Assembly: GCA_031271405.1 (NCBI GenBank)
Contig: JAISVT010000012.1
Location: forward strand, 1 to 55,436
DNA from: Candidatus Endomicrobium macrotermitis
Lineage (GTDB): Bacteria; Elusimicrobiota; Endomicrobiia; Endomicrobiales; Endomicrobiaceae
Direction of reading: 5' to 3'
DNA length: 55,436 nucleotides
The translations under genes and the position numbers were made by a program. The notes beneath the pieces are model-generated. The model did not search any database. It was not told the DNA's origin and saw only the letters and a list, made by a program, of their open reading frames with translations. Below are positions 35,491 through 44,195 of the stretch, piece by piece (within the stretch, counting starts at the first letter, position 1; every line of letters begins with the position of its first letter).

Positions 35491-36774
35491 ATGTTTTGGC
35501 AGAAAGATATAGAGACCGCATCCCGCGGCGAAATCGAAAAACTTCAGCTGCAAATGTTAAATTCCACTTTGGAACGCTCCAAAAACTCAAAGTTTTACGG
35601 CGAAAAACTTAAAAACGTTCAAACACTTAAAGACATAAAACAGATTAGAGACCTGCCTTTTACGACAAAAGAAGATTTGCGTTCCGGCTTTCCGTACGAT
35701 TTTTTATGCCTTGATTTAAGCGAAGTCGTGCGCCTGCATTCTTCTTCCGGCACAACCGGAAACCCCACTGTCGTTTACCATACCGCACAAGATCTGTCGA
35801 ATTGGGCGAATATTTCGGCAAGATGCATGTACACTGCCGGCGCAAGAAAAAGCGATATTTTTCAAAATACCATGGGCTACGGCCTTTTCACCGGGGGGCT
35901 CGGGTTTCATTACGGAGCCGAAAAGCTCGGTATGATGACTATCCCCATAGGCCCCGGAAACAGCAAAAGGCAGATATGGTTTATGAAAAGTTTCGGCACC
36001 ACCGCCGTGCACATACTTCCGAGTTATGCCGTGAGATTATACCATACGATGACGGAAACCGGCGTTGACCCGAAAAAAGATTTAAAACTTAAAATATTTT
36101 TTATAGGAGCGGAGCCTCATACGGAAGAACTCCGCAGGGAAATACAGAATTTTTACGGTCTTAAAGCATTCAATTCTTACGGGCTTTCCGAAATAAGCGG
36201 TCCCGGGGTGGCTTTTGAATGCGATAAACAAAACGGCATGCATATTTGGGAAGATTACGTTATCCCGGAAATTATAAACCCCGACACGCTTGAAGTTTTG
36301 CCCGACGGCGAAGAAGGCGAACTCGTTTTGACCGCGATAAACAGGCAGGCTATGCCGGTGATAAGGTACAGAACCAGGGATTTGACAAAAATAATTCCCG
36401 AGCCCTGCCCGTGCGGAAGGACGCACAGGCGAATAGCGCGCATAAAAGGCAGAACGGACGATATGATGATAATAAACGGCGTCAATATTTTCCCCGTGCA
36501 GATAGAAAAAACCATCATGGACATACCCGAAGCCGGCAAAAACTATATAATCGAAATAATCAAACACAATTATATGGACAAGCTCAACATTAAAATAGAA
36601 ATAAACGAAAACGCCTTCGGCGGGACGCTGCAGGAACTTGAAAAACTGAAAGATAAAATAGAAGCGAAAATCAAAGAAGAGACCGGCGTATCGCCCAGCG
36701 TAAGTTTTGTTGACAGGGGAAGCCTGCCCGTCAGCGAAGGCAAAGCCAAAAGGGTGTACGATTTAAGACAATAA
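35491..36774 (+). CDS. phenylacetate-CoA ligase family (PaaK-like)
   Basis: A 427-residue AMP-forming ligase. The nucleotide loop SSSGTTGNPTVV is near residue 88, NSYGLSEISGPGVAFEC is the adenine-side motif, and YRTRDLTKI with the zinc-type CPCGRTHRR block follows. The C-terminal lid begins near 330 (GRTDDMMIINGVNIFP). In anaerobes such enzymes, next to ACT-domain genes, activate aryl acids from amino-acid fermentation; the true substrate is not known. GAGGGTAG is the ribosome site. Three more genes follow in the same direction with gaps of 13 bases or less. Confidence 0.93.
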   Translation: MFWQKDIETASRGEIEKLQLQMLNSTLERSKNSKFYGEKLKNVQTLKDIKQIRDLPFTTKEDLRSGFPYDFLCLDLSEVVRLHSSSGTTGNPTVVYHTAQDLSNWANISARCMYTAGARKSDIFQNTMGYGLFTGGLGFHYGAEKLGMMTIPIGPGNSKRQIWFMKSFGTTAVHILPSYAVRLYHTMTETGVDPKKDLKLKIFFIGAEPHTEELRREIQNFYGLKAFNSYGLSEISGPGVAFECDKQNGMHIWEDYVIPEIINPDTLEVLPDGEEGELVLTAINRQAMPVIRYRTRDLTKIIPEPCPCGRTHRRIARIKGRTDDMMIINGVNIFPVQIEKTIMDIPEAGKNYIIEIIKHNYMDKLNIKIEINENAFGGTLQELEKLKDKIEAKIKEETGVSPSVSFVDRGSLPVSEGKAKRVYDLRQ

Positions 36775-36787
36775 AAAGAGGTGCAAA

Positions 36788-37219
36788 ATGGCATATCATC
36801 TGTCGGTTTTTTTGGTTGAAAACAAACCCGGAAAACTTGAGAAAATCACCAGAGTTCTCGACGAAAACAAAATAAATTTAAGGGCGATGTCTTTGGCAAG
36901 CGCGGGAGATTTCGGGGTCGTAAAACTTCTTGTGGATAATCCCGATAAAGCTTACGAAGAACTGAAAAAGCAAAATTTTACGGTCACAAAAAGAGAAATC
37001 ATAGCCGTTGAAATAGACAATGTTCCCGGAGCTTTGCATATCATGATATCCAAATTTTCGCAAAACAACATAAACCTGGAAGACTGCTACGGTTTTTTGC
37101 TGGGAGACGGAAAAACCGCGGCGATCATACTTGAAATTGAAAATAAAACCGGTATCGGGGACATTTTGAAAAATCTCGGGATAAACGTTTTGGATAAAGA
37201 CAAAATATACAGCTACTAA
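36788..37219 (+). CDS. tandem ACT-domain protein
   Basis: A 143-residue protein made of two ACT domains (about 4-68 and 70-140). Each opens with a beta strand followed by a PGKL or PGAL turn and a helix (ENKPGKLEKITRVL, DNVPGALHIMISKF). ACT domains bind amino acids. This small form is commonly found right after paaK, as here, 13 bases apart, and is thought to sense aromatic or branched amino acids. No enzyme domain is fused. Confidence 0.92.
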   Translation: MAYHLSVFLVENKPGKLEKITRVLDENKINLRAMSLASAGDFGVVKLLVDNPDKAYEELKKQNFTVTKREIIAVEIDNVPGALHIMISKFSQNNINLEDCYGFLLGDGKTAAIILEIENKTGIGDILKNLGINVLDKDKIYSY

Positions 37220-37229
37220 AGGATAAAAA

Positions 37230-38726
37230 ATGATTTCGATAGTGCTTGTTTCCGTATTCATAATATTGATGATAGCCGCGGGTTTTTGGGGAATGAAAAA
37301 AACAAAAACCCTTAACGACTTTTTTATAGGTTCAAGAAGCATAGGCCCGTGGATTTCCGCGTTTTCTTACGGCACGGCGTATTTTTCGGCGGTTATTTTT
37401 ATAGGTTTTGCCGGAAAACTCGGCTGGACTTACGGTTTGAACGTTTTATGGATAGCGGTCGGAAACGCCGTTATCGGCGCGTTTTTGGCGTGGATCGTTT
37501 TGGGAAAAAGGACAAGAAGAATGACCCAAAATCTCGACGTAGTTACAATGCCCGAATTTCTTCAGGAAAGATATGGCGGAAAGTACTTTAAGATAATCGC
37601 GGCTTCCGTGATTTTTTTGTTTTTGCTTCCTTACGCCGCTTCCGTTTTTAAAGGGCTGGGATACCTTTTTGAAGTAAACTTTCATATTTCTTTTGACATA
37701 GCGCTTTTGATTATGGTCGTAATTACCGGAATATATTTGATTTTGGGCGGATATTTCGCCGTTACCATAACGGATTTCATACAGGGCTTTATTATGCTTG
37801 CCGGCGCTTTGATTATGGTTTTTTTGCTTATGGGCAAAGCGGGCGGTTTTTCCGAGTCGATAAGCCGGATTTCCGCCGAATATTTCGAGCACGTGTCTTC
37901 GCAGGGTTCGCCCGATTACATTATGCTCGGGGCTTTGGTTTTTATGACTTCTTTCGGGGTTTGGGGAATGCCGCAGATGGTGCAGAAATTTTACGCCATA
38001 AAAGACGAAAAAGTAATTAAAATAGCCGCTTACGCCACTTTGGGGCTGGCCTTGATAATTTCTCTTTGCGCTTATTTTACCGGCGCTTTGTCGCACGTGT
38101 TTTTTGACGCCCCCATTTTGAACGCTGCCGGAAAACCTGATTTTGACGCCATGATCCCGGATCTTTTGATAAGATGCCTGCCGGAAGGGATTATGGCCGT
38201 AATTTTGCTTTTGATTCTTTCGGCTTCCATGTCCACTCTTTCGGCTTTGGTTTTGGTTTCCGCTTCAAGCATCGCAATAGATTTGTATAAAGGTCACGTT
38301 AATCCCAAGGTATCCAAAAGCAATTCCGTTTTTATGATGCGCTTTTTAAGCGGCCTTTTTATTTTAATATCTTATTTTATAGCCAAATACGAGATTTCGA
38401 TAATCATAACGCTGATGTCTCTTTCCTGGGGCGTTATTGCCGGCGGGTTTCTGGCTCCTTACGTATACGGATTGTTTTGGAAAAGGACGACTCTTGCAGG
38501 CGCGAAAGCCGGAATGTTTACCGGGATGTCTCTTGCGATAGTTTTGTTTTACGCGTTCGGCGCCGCAAAAGCGCCTTTGGCTTCGAGCATAGCCATGATA
38601 GTTCCTTTTGCAGTGGTTCCGCTTGTAAGCGTTTTTACGAAGAAACCGAACGGAAGAATAATAGTCAAAGCTTTCGGAAACGCGGAAAAAAAGCATGCCA
38701 AATCAAAATCAAGGAATGAAAAATGA
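37230..38726 (+). CDS. sodium:solute symporter (SSS family)
   Basis: A 498-residue membrane protein with about 13 hydrophobic segments. The N-terminal part has LNDFFIGSRSIGPWISAFSYGTAYFSAVIF, which matches the SSS family (PutP, PanF). A conserved FGVWGMPQMVQKFYAIKDEK loop and ILSASMSTLSALVLVSASS (sodium site region) are present. The cargo cannot be told; amino or organic acids fit the neighbouring genes. It overlaps the next gene by four bases (ATGA). Confidence 0.92.
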   Translation: MISIVLVSVFIILMIAAGFWGMKKTKTLNDFFIGSRSIGPWISAFSYGTAYFSAVIFIGFAGKLGWTYGLNVLWIAVGNAVIGAFLAWIVLGKRTRRMTQNLDVVTMPEFLQERYGGKYFKIIAASVIFLFLLPYAASVFKGLGYLFEVNFHISFDIALLIMVVITGIYLILGGYFAVTITDFIQGFIMLAGALIMVFLLMGKAGGFSESISRISAEYFEHVSSQGSPDYIMLGALVFMTSFGVWGMPQMVQKFYAIKDEKVIKIAAYATLGLALIISLCAYFTGALSHVFFDAPILNAAGKPDFDAMIPDLLIRCLPEGIMAVILLLILSASMSTLSALVLVSASSIAIDLYKGHVNPKVSKSNSVFMMRFLSGLFILISYFIAKYEISIIITLMSLSWGVIAGGFLAPYVYGLFWKRTTLAGAKAGMFTGMSLAIVLFYAFGAAKAPLASSIAMIVPFAVVPLVSVFTKKPNGRIIVKAFGNAEKKHAKSKSRNEK

Positions 38727-39391
38727 AAGAAATTATTTTCGCAGTTTGTTTTATGTGTATTGCGGCGCCGGCGTTTGCCGACGCCATAAGCGACTGGTCG
38801 GATTATGAAAACGAACTCCGCAAAGGAAAACTTACCTCAGCCGAAGCGGGTTTTAAATCCGAAAAACTCGTGCCCAAACTCAGCGAAGAAGTTGAAAGCA
38901 AAAACATAAAAGAAAATATCGACTGGATTTTTCCCGTGTCCGGTTACGGCAAGGCAAATATCGGCAACGCCAAAAAATTTGCGGCGGCCTGGGACGCATC
39001 TGTCAGAGACCCCAAATTTTATGACGGCGAAGAGTTTCTTATACAGCCTTATTTAAGGCTTCTTGTCGTTCCTGCGGATATGAATAAAGATACCGTTTTG
39101 GAAACCGCGGACGTTGTGGCGGCAAACAACGGAATAGTGGTATATGTCAAAAAAGGCGCGCTGAATTCTCCCGGAGGAAATACCGTTTGGCTTTATAACC
39201 CGGGGCAGAACTTTTTCATTTACTACGGCGTTTTAAGGACTGTTGACGTAAATCTCGGAGACGTTCTTTCGGCGGGCGATAAAATAGGAAGCATCAGGCC
39301 GTCGAAAAAAGGGTACGTTTTAAATTTTGCGGTACTTATGTACAGCGACGAATCTTTTACTTTGTTTAACTGTTTTGACGAAATGAAATAG
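38723..39391 (+). CDS. degenerate LytM/M23-like envelope protein, probably non-catalytic
   Basis: A 222-residue protein with a signal peptide (KEIIFAVCFMCIAAPAFA). The fold of peptidase M23 is recognisable: VVAANNGIVVYVKKG, GGNTVWLYNPGQ, then VNLGDVLSAGDKIGSI. But the metal and catalytic residues are missing: where active enzymes have HxxxD there is QPYLRLL, the YxHL segment is YYGVL, and the final HxH is NFAVL. Such inactive LytM proteins (like EnvC, NlpD) regulate amidases. Its 3' end overlaps the convergent comEC gene by 26 bases. Confidence 0.75.
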   Translation: MKEIIFAVCFMCIAAPAFADAISDWSDYENELRKGKLTSAEAGFKSEKLVPKLSEEVESKNIKENIDWIFPVSGYGKANIGNAKKFAAAWDASVRDPKFYDGEEFLIQPYLRLLVVPADMNKDTVLETADVVAANNGIVVYVKKGALNSPGGNTVWLYNPGQNFFIYYGVLRTVDVNLGDVLSAGDKIGSIRPSKKGYVLNFAVLMYSDESFTLFNCFDEMK

Positions 39392-41030
39392 AAATATCCC
39401 TGCCTTTTAAGTCGTTTTTGAGCCGGTTTTCATCAAAGCCCGCTGCGTTTACGCGGGCTTTTTTTATTTGCGAAAAATCCAGAAACTGCCCGAAAGAATT
39501 TATAAAATACCCGTCATAATATTTCGAACTGCCGTAAATCTCGAACCAATGCTCTTTTTTATGCCTCATATGCAAAACCGCCGCGTTATTTCCTTCGTAA
39601 ATTTCGGTAAATATCGTATTTCGCCCCAAATACCGGGGAACCGCGATATAAAGCAAATTCGCAGCCAGCAAAGCCGCCGTGATGACAAAACGTTTTTTAT
39701 CTTTATAGAAAGAAGAAGCGAAAAGCACGGCCGCAAAGAAGCATATTTGGATAATCTCGGGCTTTGCCGCGGGAACCGAAGCGTATTTAAGTTTGCCTAA
39801 AAATAAAACGGAGTAAATTATAAAGTGTAAAACTGCCGATACGGCAGCCGAAACAATAAAAGCCCCGAAAGGAAAAACGAACGTCAAAAAATAAAAAAGC
39901 ATGGCTCCCGCCAAAACTACGCTTATAAGCGGAACTATTATAATGTTTGCCGCAAACGATATAACCGAGACTTTTCCGAAATAATACATGCAGACGGGTA
40001 TAAGCAAAATCTGCGCGGATACCGTAACCGACAAAACTTCGCAGAAAAACTTTAATATTTTGTTTTTGACGTTTCCGAAAACGCTTAAGATCCCGCGGTA
40101 AAAACAAATTATGCCGATTGTTGCCGCATAGGACATTTGAAACGAAGCCGTAAAAAGCTGCTGAGGCTGAAAAAGCAAAATCAAAACGGCCGACAGCGCT
40201 ATGGAATTGTATATAAGCGGTTCCCTGTCAAGCGACAGGGATATCAATATGCACGAAAACATTATCGCCGCCCGTATCGCCGGCGGATTTGCGCCCGTTG
40301 CCAAGGCGTACAGAAAAACAAAAGGTATGGCCAAAAGAGACGCTTTTTTAAGAGAAAGCCCCGAAAGTTTGAACAGTGCCAAAAATATCGCGCCGATAAA
40401 ACCGACATGAAGCCCGCTTACGACAAGCACGTGTATTACGCCTGCGTCCGAAAACGCCGTTTTTATGTCGTTGTCCAAAGCGCTTTTGTCTCCGATAATT
40501 ATCGGTTTTAAAATACCGGAATAAGGTTTTTTAAAGTAGGCGTCTGTCTTGTTTATTATGTCCCGCTGCAACGCCAGCGCAAACTTTTTTACGGGATTGG
40601 GTTTTGAAGCTATGTATTCGAAATGCTCCGCGTCCAGTATCGTATATATTTCTTCTCTTGCCAGATAATTCCGGTAATCGAAAACCAAAGGAAATGCGGG
40701 TTTTTGCGGTATTTTCAAAAGTCCTTCCAAAACGACTATGTCTCCGTAAGACGCTTCATATCCTGCGGGCATATTTACGAGTATTTTTTCGGAAACGGGA
40801 AAAGAATCCGTTTTTGAAGATTTCAGTATGAATCTTTTGCCGTATTTTGTTATTTCCGGCCGCGAAATAATTTTTCCTTCAATTGCCGCGCGCTTATTTT
40901 TGCCGGCAAAATAATACAGAAAACTTTGTTTGGACGGTTTGAATACGCCTGCGGCATTTGCGGCAATAAGGTAAACGCAGTAAATGATAAGAAACGTTAT
41001 AACCGGTCTTTTAAAGAATAAGTTTTTCAT
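39366..41030 (-). CDS. comEC: ComEC/Rec2-type DNA uptake channel, short form
   Basis: A 554-residue membrane protein. An N-terminal DUF4131-like domain with two hydrophobic helices and a beta region covers about 1-130. The competence channel domain follows at about 165-450, with the diagnostic HVLVVSGLHVGFIGAI and many membrane helices. The usual C-terminal metallo-beta-lactamase domain is absent: after the last helix only about 85 residues remain, without an HxHxDH motif. The protein probably moves single-stranded DNA into the cytoplasm, with pilin PilA as possible partner. No Shine-Dalgarno is evident. Confidence 0.85.
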   Translation of the reverse strand: MKNLFFKRPVITFLIIYCVYLIAANAAGVFKPSKQSFLYYFAGKNKRAAIEGKIISRPEITKYGKRFILKSSKTDSFPVSEKILVNMPAGYEASYGDIVVLEGLLKIPQKPAFPLVFDYRNYLAREEIYTILDAEHFEYIASKPNPVKKFALALQRDIINKTDAYFKKPYSGILKPIIIGDKSALDNDIKTAFSDAGVIHVLVVSGLHVGFIGAIFLALFKLSGLSLKKASLLAIPFVFLYALATGANPPAIRAAIMFSCILISLSLDREPLIYNSIALSAVLILLFQPQQLFTASFQMSYAATIGIICFYRGILSVFGNVKNKILKFFCEVLSVTVSAQILLIPVCMYYFGKVSVISFAANIIIVPLISVVLAGAMLFYFLTFVFPFGAFIVSAAVSAVLHFIIYSVLFLGKLKYASVPAAKPEIIQICFFAAVLFASSFYKDKKRFVITAALLAANLLYIAVPRYLGRNTIFTEIYEGNNAAVLHMRHKKEHWFEIYGSSKYYDGYFINSFGQFLDFSQIKKARVNAAGFDENRLKNDLKGRDISISFRQNS

Positions 41031-41036
41031 AGCGTC

Positions 41037-41075
41037 AAAAAAAAGGCCTGAAACCTTAACAGTTTCAGGCCTTTT
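41037..41075 (-). terminator. terminator of the prohibitin-like gene
   Basis: AAAAGGCCTGAAAC and GTTTCAGGCCTTTT pair perfectly around seven bases. On the minus strand the hairpin is followed by a T-run (AAAA at 41037-41040 on plus). Confidence 0.93.
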
Positions 41076-41090
41076 CAGCGTTTTTAAATT

Positions 41091-41930
41091 TTATTGTTTC
41101 GCATTCGAATTAGGCATGGCCAGCATAACGTTTTGCCCGTCGCCCATCATATAAACCGGCAGGCGCCCGTCCCATTTTTCAATCCATTTAAGGCCTATGA
41201 CTTCTTTGTTGACCGACTGTTTTAAAAGCTGCTGTTTTTGCGCTTCGGCTTCGGCAAGAAGAATCTGTCTTTTCTTCTCTTCTTCGGCCTGAAGTCTCTG
41301 ATACTGCGCTTTTTTTACTTTTTGCTCTTCTATCTGTTTTTCTTCAACGACTCTGTTAAACTCGTTTGAGAAATCTATATTGGTTATGTTTACGTTTTCG
41401 ATTATGATGTTGTACGATAAAAGTTTTTGTTTCAGCCTTTCTTCTATGGAAGCTCTTAAGTTTTCGCGTTCGACTACCACCATTTCTACGGGAAGTTTCG
41501 AAATCGCGGCTTTTGCGGCTTCCTGCACCGCGGGTTCTACCACTTTATACAAATAATCGCTTCCTATATTGGTATGTATGTCGTTGACTTTGCTGTAATC
41601 CGGCCTGAAGTTTACGACGATAATCGCATGCACCGCCTGCAAATCTTTGGACGCGGATGTCGCCTTGAATTCCTGCCTTTGCGTTTTTACGTCATAATTT
41701 ACGACTTTGTGAACGACCGGGACCTTCAAATACGTCCCTCTTTCAAAAGATTCGGTCTTTCCGCTGATAATATTAATGCGTACTCCGACAAAACCCACGG
41801 GAACGATAAAAAAACTTCCGAAAACCAGGCTTAAAACCGCCAAAACTATGACGATTGTTGTCACAGTTTTAACGGCTTTTTTGACATCTCCCGAATTAAG
41901 CGACGGGATTTCCGATTTGTAAACGCTCAT
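41091..41930 (-). CDS. prohibitin/SPFH-domain membrane protein
   Basis: A 279-residue protein with one N-terminal membrane segment (about 20-47), a band 7/SPFH domain (about 48-200: VGFVGVRINIISGKTESFERGTY, ENVNITNIDFSNEF) and a helical C-terminal coiled coil rich in Glu/Gln/Lys. This is the HflK/HflC-prohibitin class, which forms membrane rings and modulates FtsH-type proteases. Only one gene is present, not an HflKC pair. GGGAGAATGTA before the ATG is the ribosome site. It is divergent from thiL. Confidence 0.88.
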   Translation of the reverse strand: MSVYKSEIPSLNSGDVKKAVKTVTTIVIVLAVLSLVFGSFFIVPVGFVGVRINIISGKTESFERGTYLKVPVVHKVVNYDVKTQRQEFKATSASKDLQAVHAIIVVNFRPDYSKVNDIHTNIGSDYLYKVVEPAVQEAAKAAISKLPVEMVVVERENLRASIEERLKQKLLSYNIIIENVNITNIDFSNEFNRVVEEKQIEEQKVKKAQYQRLQAEEEKKRQILLAEAEAQKQQLLKQSVNKEVIGLKWIEKWDGRLPVYMMGDGQNVMLAMPNSNAKQ

Positions 41931-42067
41931 TACATTCTCCCTGACATTTTATTTTTAACGACGGTTTATTATATCAAAATACTTTTAAAAGTAGTATAAT
42001 CGGTGAAAGCGGGTTTTAAATCATCGTTAACTAATACCCGGAGTTTTGACGTTACGGTATCGATTTT

Positions 42068-43039
42068 ATGAAAGAAAAAAACGCAAAAACGCTTGCTTCC
42101 ATAGGCGAATTCGGCTTTATAGACATCATAAAAAAGCAATTTTCAAAGGCCTCGAAAGATGTTACGGCCGGCATAGGCGACGACGCTTTTTGCTTTAAAA
42201 GCGGCGGGCAAAACATCTGCGTGACAAAAGATATGCTCGTCGAAGACGTTCATTTTAAAACCGAATGGACTTCCCCTTACGAACTCGGCCAAAAGGCCGT
42301 TGAAGTAAACGTAAGCGATATCGCGTCTATGGGAACGGTCAGCCCGAAATATATTTTTATAGGTTTGGGGCTGCCTTCGGGCATTTCTCTTGATTTTGCA
42401 AAAAAACTGTATTCGGGCATTAAAAAATCCTGCGATAAATACGGCATTTTGATATCCGGCGGCGATACGGTAAAATCGGATAAAATAATAATATCGGTAA
42501 CCGTTGCAGGAACCGGAACCGGCAATACCGTCAAAAGAAGCGGCTCTGAAAACGGAGACCTGATAGGGGTGACAAACACTTTCGGGGACGCCGGAGCGGG
42601 CCTTGATATTTTGCGTAAGAAAAAGAAGTTTAGCGCCGATGAAGCCTGGCTTGTAAAAAGGCAGTGCCTGCCTCAGGCAAGGCTTAAAGAAGCCGGAAAA
42701 ATGGCAAAACATCTTACTTCCATGACCGACGCTTCCGACGGATTGTATATTTCCGTCGGGCTTCTTACCAAAAGCGCGGATATATTTCTGGATAAAATTC
42801 CCGTTTCAAAACAGCTTGAAAAAACTGTTAAAGACGAAAAGCGGCGCATAGATTACGCGTTGTTCGGCGCGGAAGATTTCGAACTTGTTTTTACCGCTCC
42901 CGAATCTAAAGCCAAACTTTTAAAAAAGCTTGTTCCTGAAATTTCGTTTATAGGCAAAATTAACAATTCCGGCAAAGTGAGATATTTTTACAATGGCAAA
43001 GAGCAAAAAACGGTTTACGGCGGATATAAGCACTTCTAA
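42068..43039 (+). CDS. thiL: thiamine-monophosphate kinase
   Basis: A 323-residue PurM-like kinase that phosphorylates thiamin monophosphate to the diphosphate. GIGDDAFCF, MLVEDVHFK, NVSDIASMG and ISGGDTVKS are the magnesium and ATP sites; TDASDGLY follows. The start at 42068 has no strong ribosome site; TATAAT at 41995-42000 suggests a leader of about 60 bases. tsaE starts 47 bases before its stop in another frame. Confidence 0.95.
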   Translation: MKEKNAKTLASIGEFGFIDIIKKQFSKASKDVTAGIGDDAFCFKSGGQNICVTKDMLVEDVHFKTEWTSPYELGQKAVEVNVSDIASMGTVSPKYIFIGLGLPSGISLDFAKKLYSGIKKSCDKYGILISGGDTVKSDKIIISVTVAGTGTGNTVKRSGSENGDLIGVTNTFGDAGAGLDILRKKKKFSADEAWLVKRQCLPQARLKEAGKMAKHLTSMTDASDGLYISVGLLTKSADIFLDKIPVSKQLEKTVKDEKRRIDYALFGAEDFELVFTAPESKAKLLKKLVPEISFIGKINNSGKVRYFYNGKEQKTVYGGYKHF

Positions 43040-43466
43040 AAAGAATATTTTCATAACAAAGTCCGCGGATGAGACAAGGGAACTGGGGAGGCTGTTTGCC
43101 TCCTTTTTGAAAAAAGGCGACATAGTTTTTTTAAAAGGCGATTTGGGAAGCGGAAAAACTACTTTTACCCAGGGAGTAGTTAAGGCTTTCGGAAATAAAG
43201 GCTATGCCAGAAGCTCAAGTTTTGCTTTAGTCAACGAATATGAAACCGGCAATGACGGAGTAAAACTTTTTCATATGGATTTATACAGGCTTGAGCCTTC
43301 CGATATTTGGAGCATAGGCATAGAAGAATATGTTTACGGCGAAAACATTTCACTTATAGAATGGGCAGACAGGCTGACCGGAGACGCGAAAAACGACAAT
43401 ACCTGGAGCGTTGACATAAAAGCCGGCGGCGAAACGCGGGAAATAATCATAAAAAAACGTGTGTGA
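42993..43466 (+). CDS. tsaE: tRNA threonylcarbamoyladenosine ATPase TsaE
   Basis: A 157-residue P-loop ATPase that supports synthesis of t6A at position 37 of ANN-decoding tRNAs. Walker A is GDLGSGKTTF near 50; the HMDLYRLE and EWADRL blocks are typical of the family. The ATG at 42993 overlaps thiL by 47 bases; the family core begins near residue 22 (SADETRELG), so a non-ATG start closer to the thiL stop is possible. tsaB follows 19 bases later. Confidence 0.93.
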   Translation: MAKSKKRFTADISTSKKNIFITKSADETRELGRLFASFLKKGDIVFLKGDLGSGKTTFTQGVVKAFGNKGYARSSSFALVNEYETGNDGVKLFHMDLYRLEPSDIWSIGIEEYVYGENISLIEWADRLTGDAKNDNTWSVDIKAGGETREIIIKKRV

Positions 43467-43485
43467 CACGGCCGGGGAAAATAAA

Positions 43486-44154
43486 ATGAAAATTTTGGCA
43501 GCGGAAACTTCCGGAAAAACTTTCAGCATAGCTTTAAACGATAACGGAAAAACTCTGGCGTCTTTTATATACGATTGCGGGCATATTCATTCTGAAATGA
43601 TCATCCCGTCAATAGAAAGGATTTTAAAAGACACCGGAAATACATACCGAAGCATAGACGCGTTTGCCGTATCAACGGGCCCGGGTAGTTTTACCGGCAT
43701 AAGAGTCGGGATGACCGCCGTTAAAACTATGGCTCAAACTTTAAATAAGCCCGTTATCGCAATAGACTCTCTAACGATACTGGAAAGATCTTTTACGGAT
43801 ATAAAGGGCATAAAACTTGTCGCGGCCGTTGACGCGCTGAGAAATGAGGTTTACGTAAAAAGCAAAGAGGGGATTATAATCAAAAGTTTGGACGGCTTTA
43901 TCGCTCAAAACGGAAAATATAAAAATAAGGTCATAGTGATAGGCGATGCTTCGATTGTATATAAAGACAAGCTTGCAAAATCTCTGGGGAAACTAAGCGT
44001 TTCTCTCCCGCCTGTTTTCAGTATTCCGAAAGCCTCGGTTTTAGGCATTATCGCGCAATACCATAAGCCCGAACCGTTTTCAAAAATCAAGCCGCTTTAC
44101 ATAAGGCGTTCGTGGGCGGAAGAAACAAAGAACAAACAATCGGCGGCTGACTGA
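43486..44154 (+). CDS. tsaB: tRNA threonylcarbamoyladenosine biosynthesis protein TsaB
   Basis: A 222-residue ASKHA-fold protein, partner of TsaD and TsaE in t6A synthesis. The start MKILAAETSGKTFSIAL and the block STGPGSFTGIRVGMTAVKTMA define it. The upstream GTG at 43459 would add nine residues; the ATG at 43486 has GGGGAAAA before it and fits the family. Last gene of this plus-strand group, facing a minus-strand block. Confidence 0.95.
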   Translation: MKILAAETSGKTFSIALNDNGKTLASFIYDCGHIHSEMIIPSIERILKDTGNTYRSIDAFAVSTGPGSFTGIRVGMTAVKTMAQTLNKPVIAIDSLTILERSFTDIKGIKLVAAVDALRNEVYVKSKEGIIIKSLDGFIAQNGKYKNKVIVIGDASIVYKDKLAKSLGKLSVSLPPVFSIPKASVLGIIAQYHKPEPFSKIKPLYIRRSWAEETKNKQSAAD

Positions 44155-44195
44155 AAAATCTATTTGTACTTTGTTCTTTATTATTTGCCGTTAAA

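Noticed and set aside
36082-36567. Long antisense frame inside paaK
   Set aside because: It mirrors the codon bias of the PaaK-like gene and has unlikely composition; the plus-strand gene explains the region.
37446-38096. Long antisense frame inside the symporter gene
   Set aside because: Composition is rich in Arg, Asn and His as expected for the complement of a membrane protein gene; no ribosome site.
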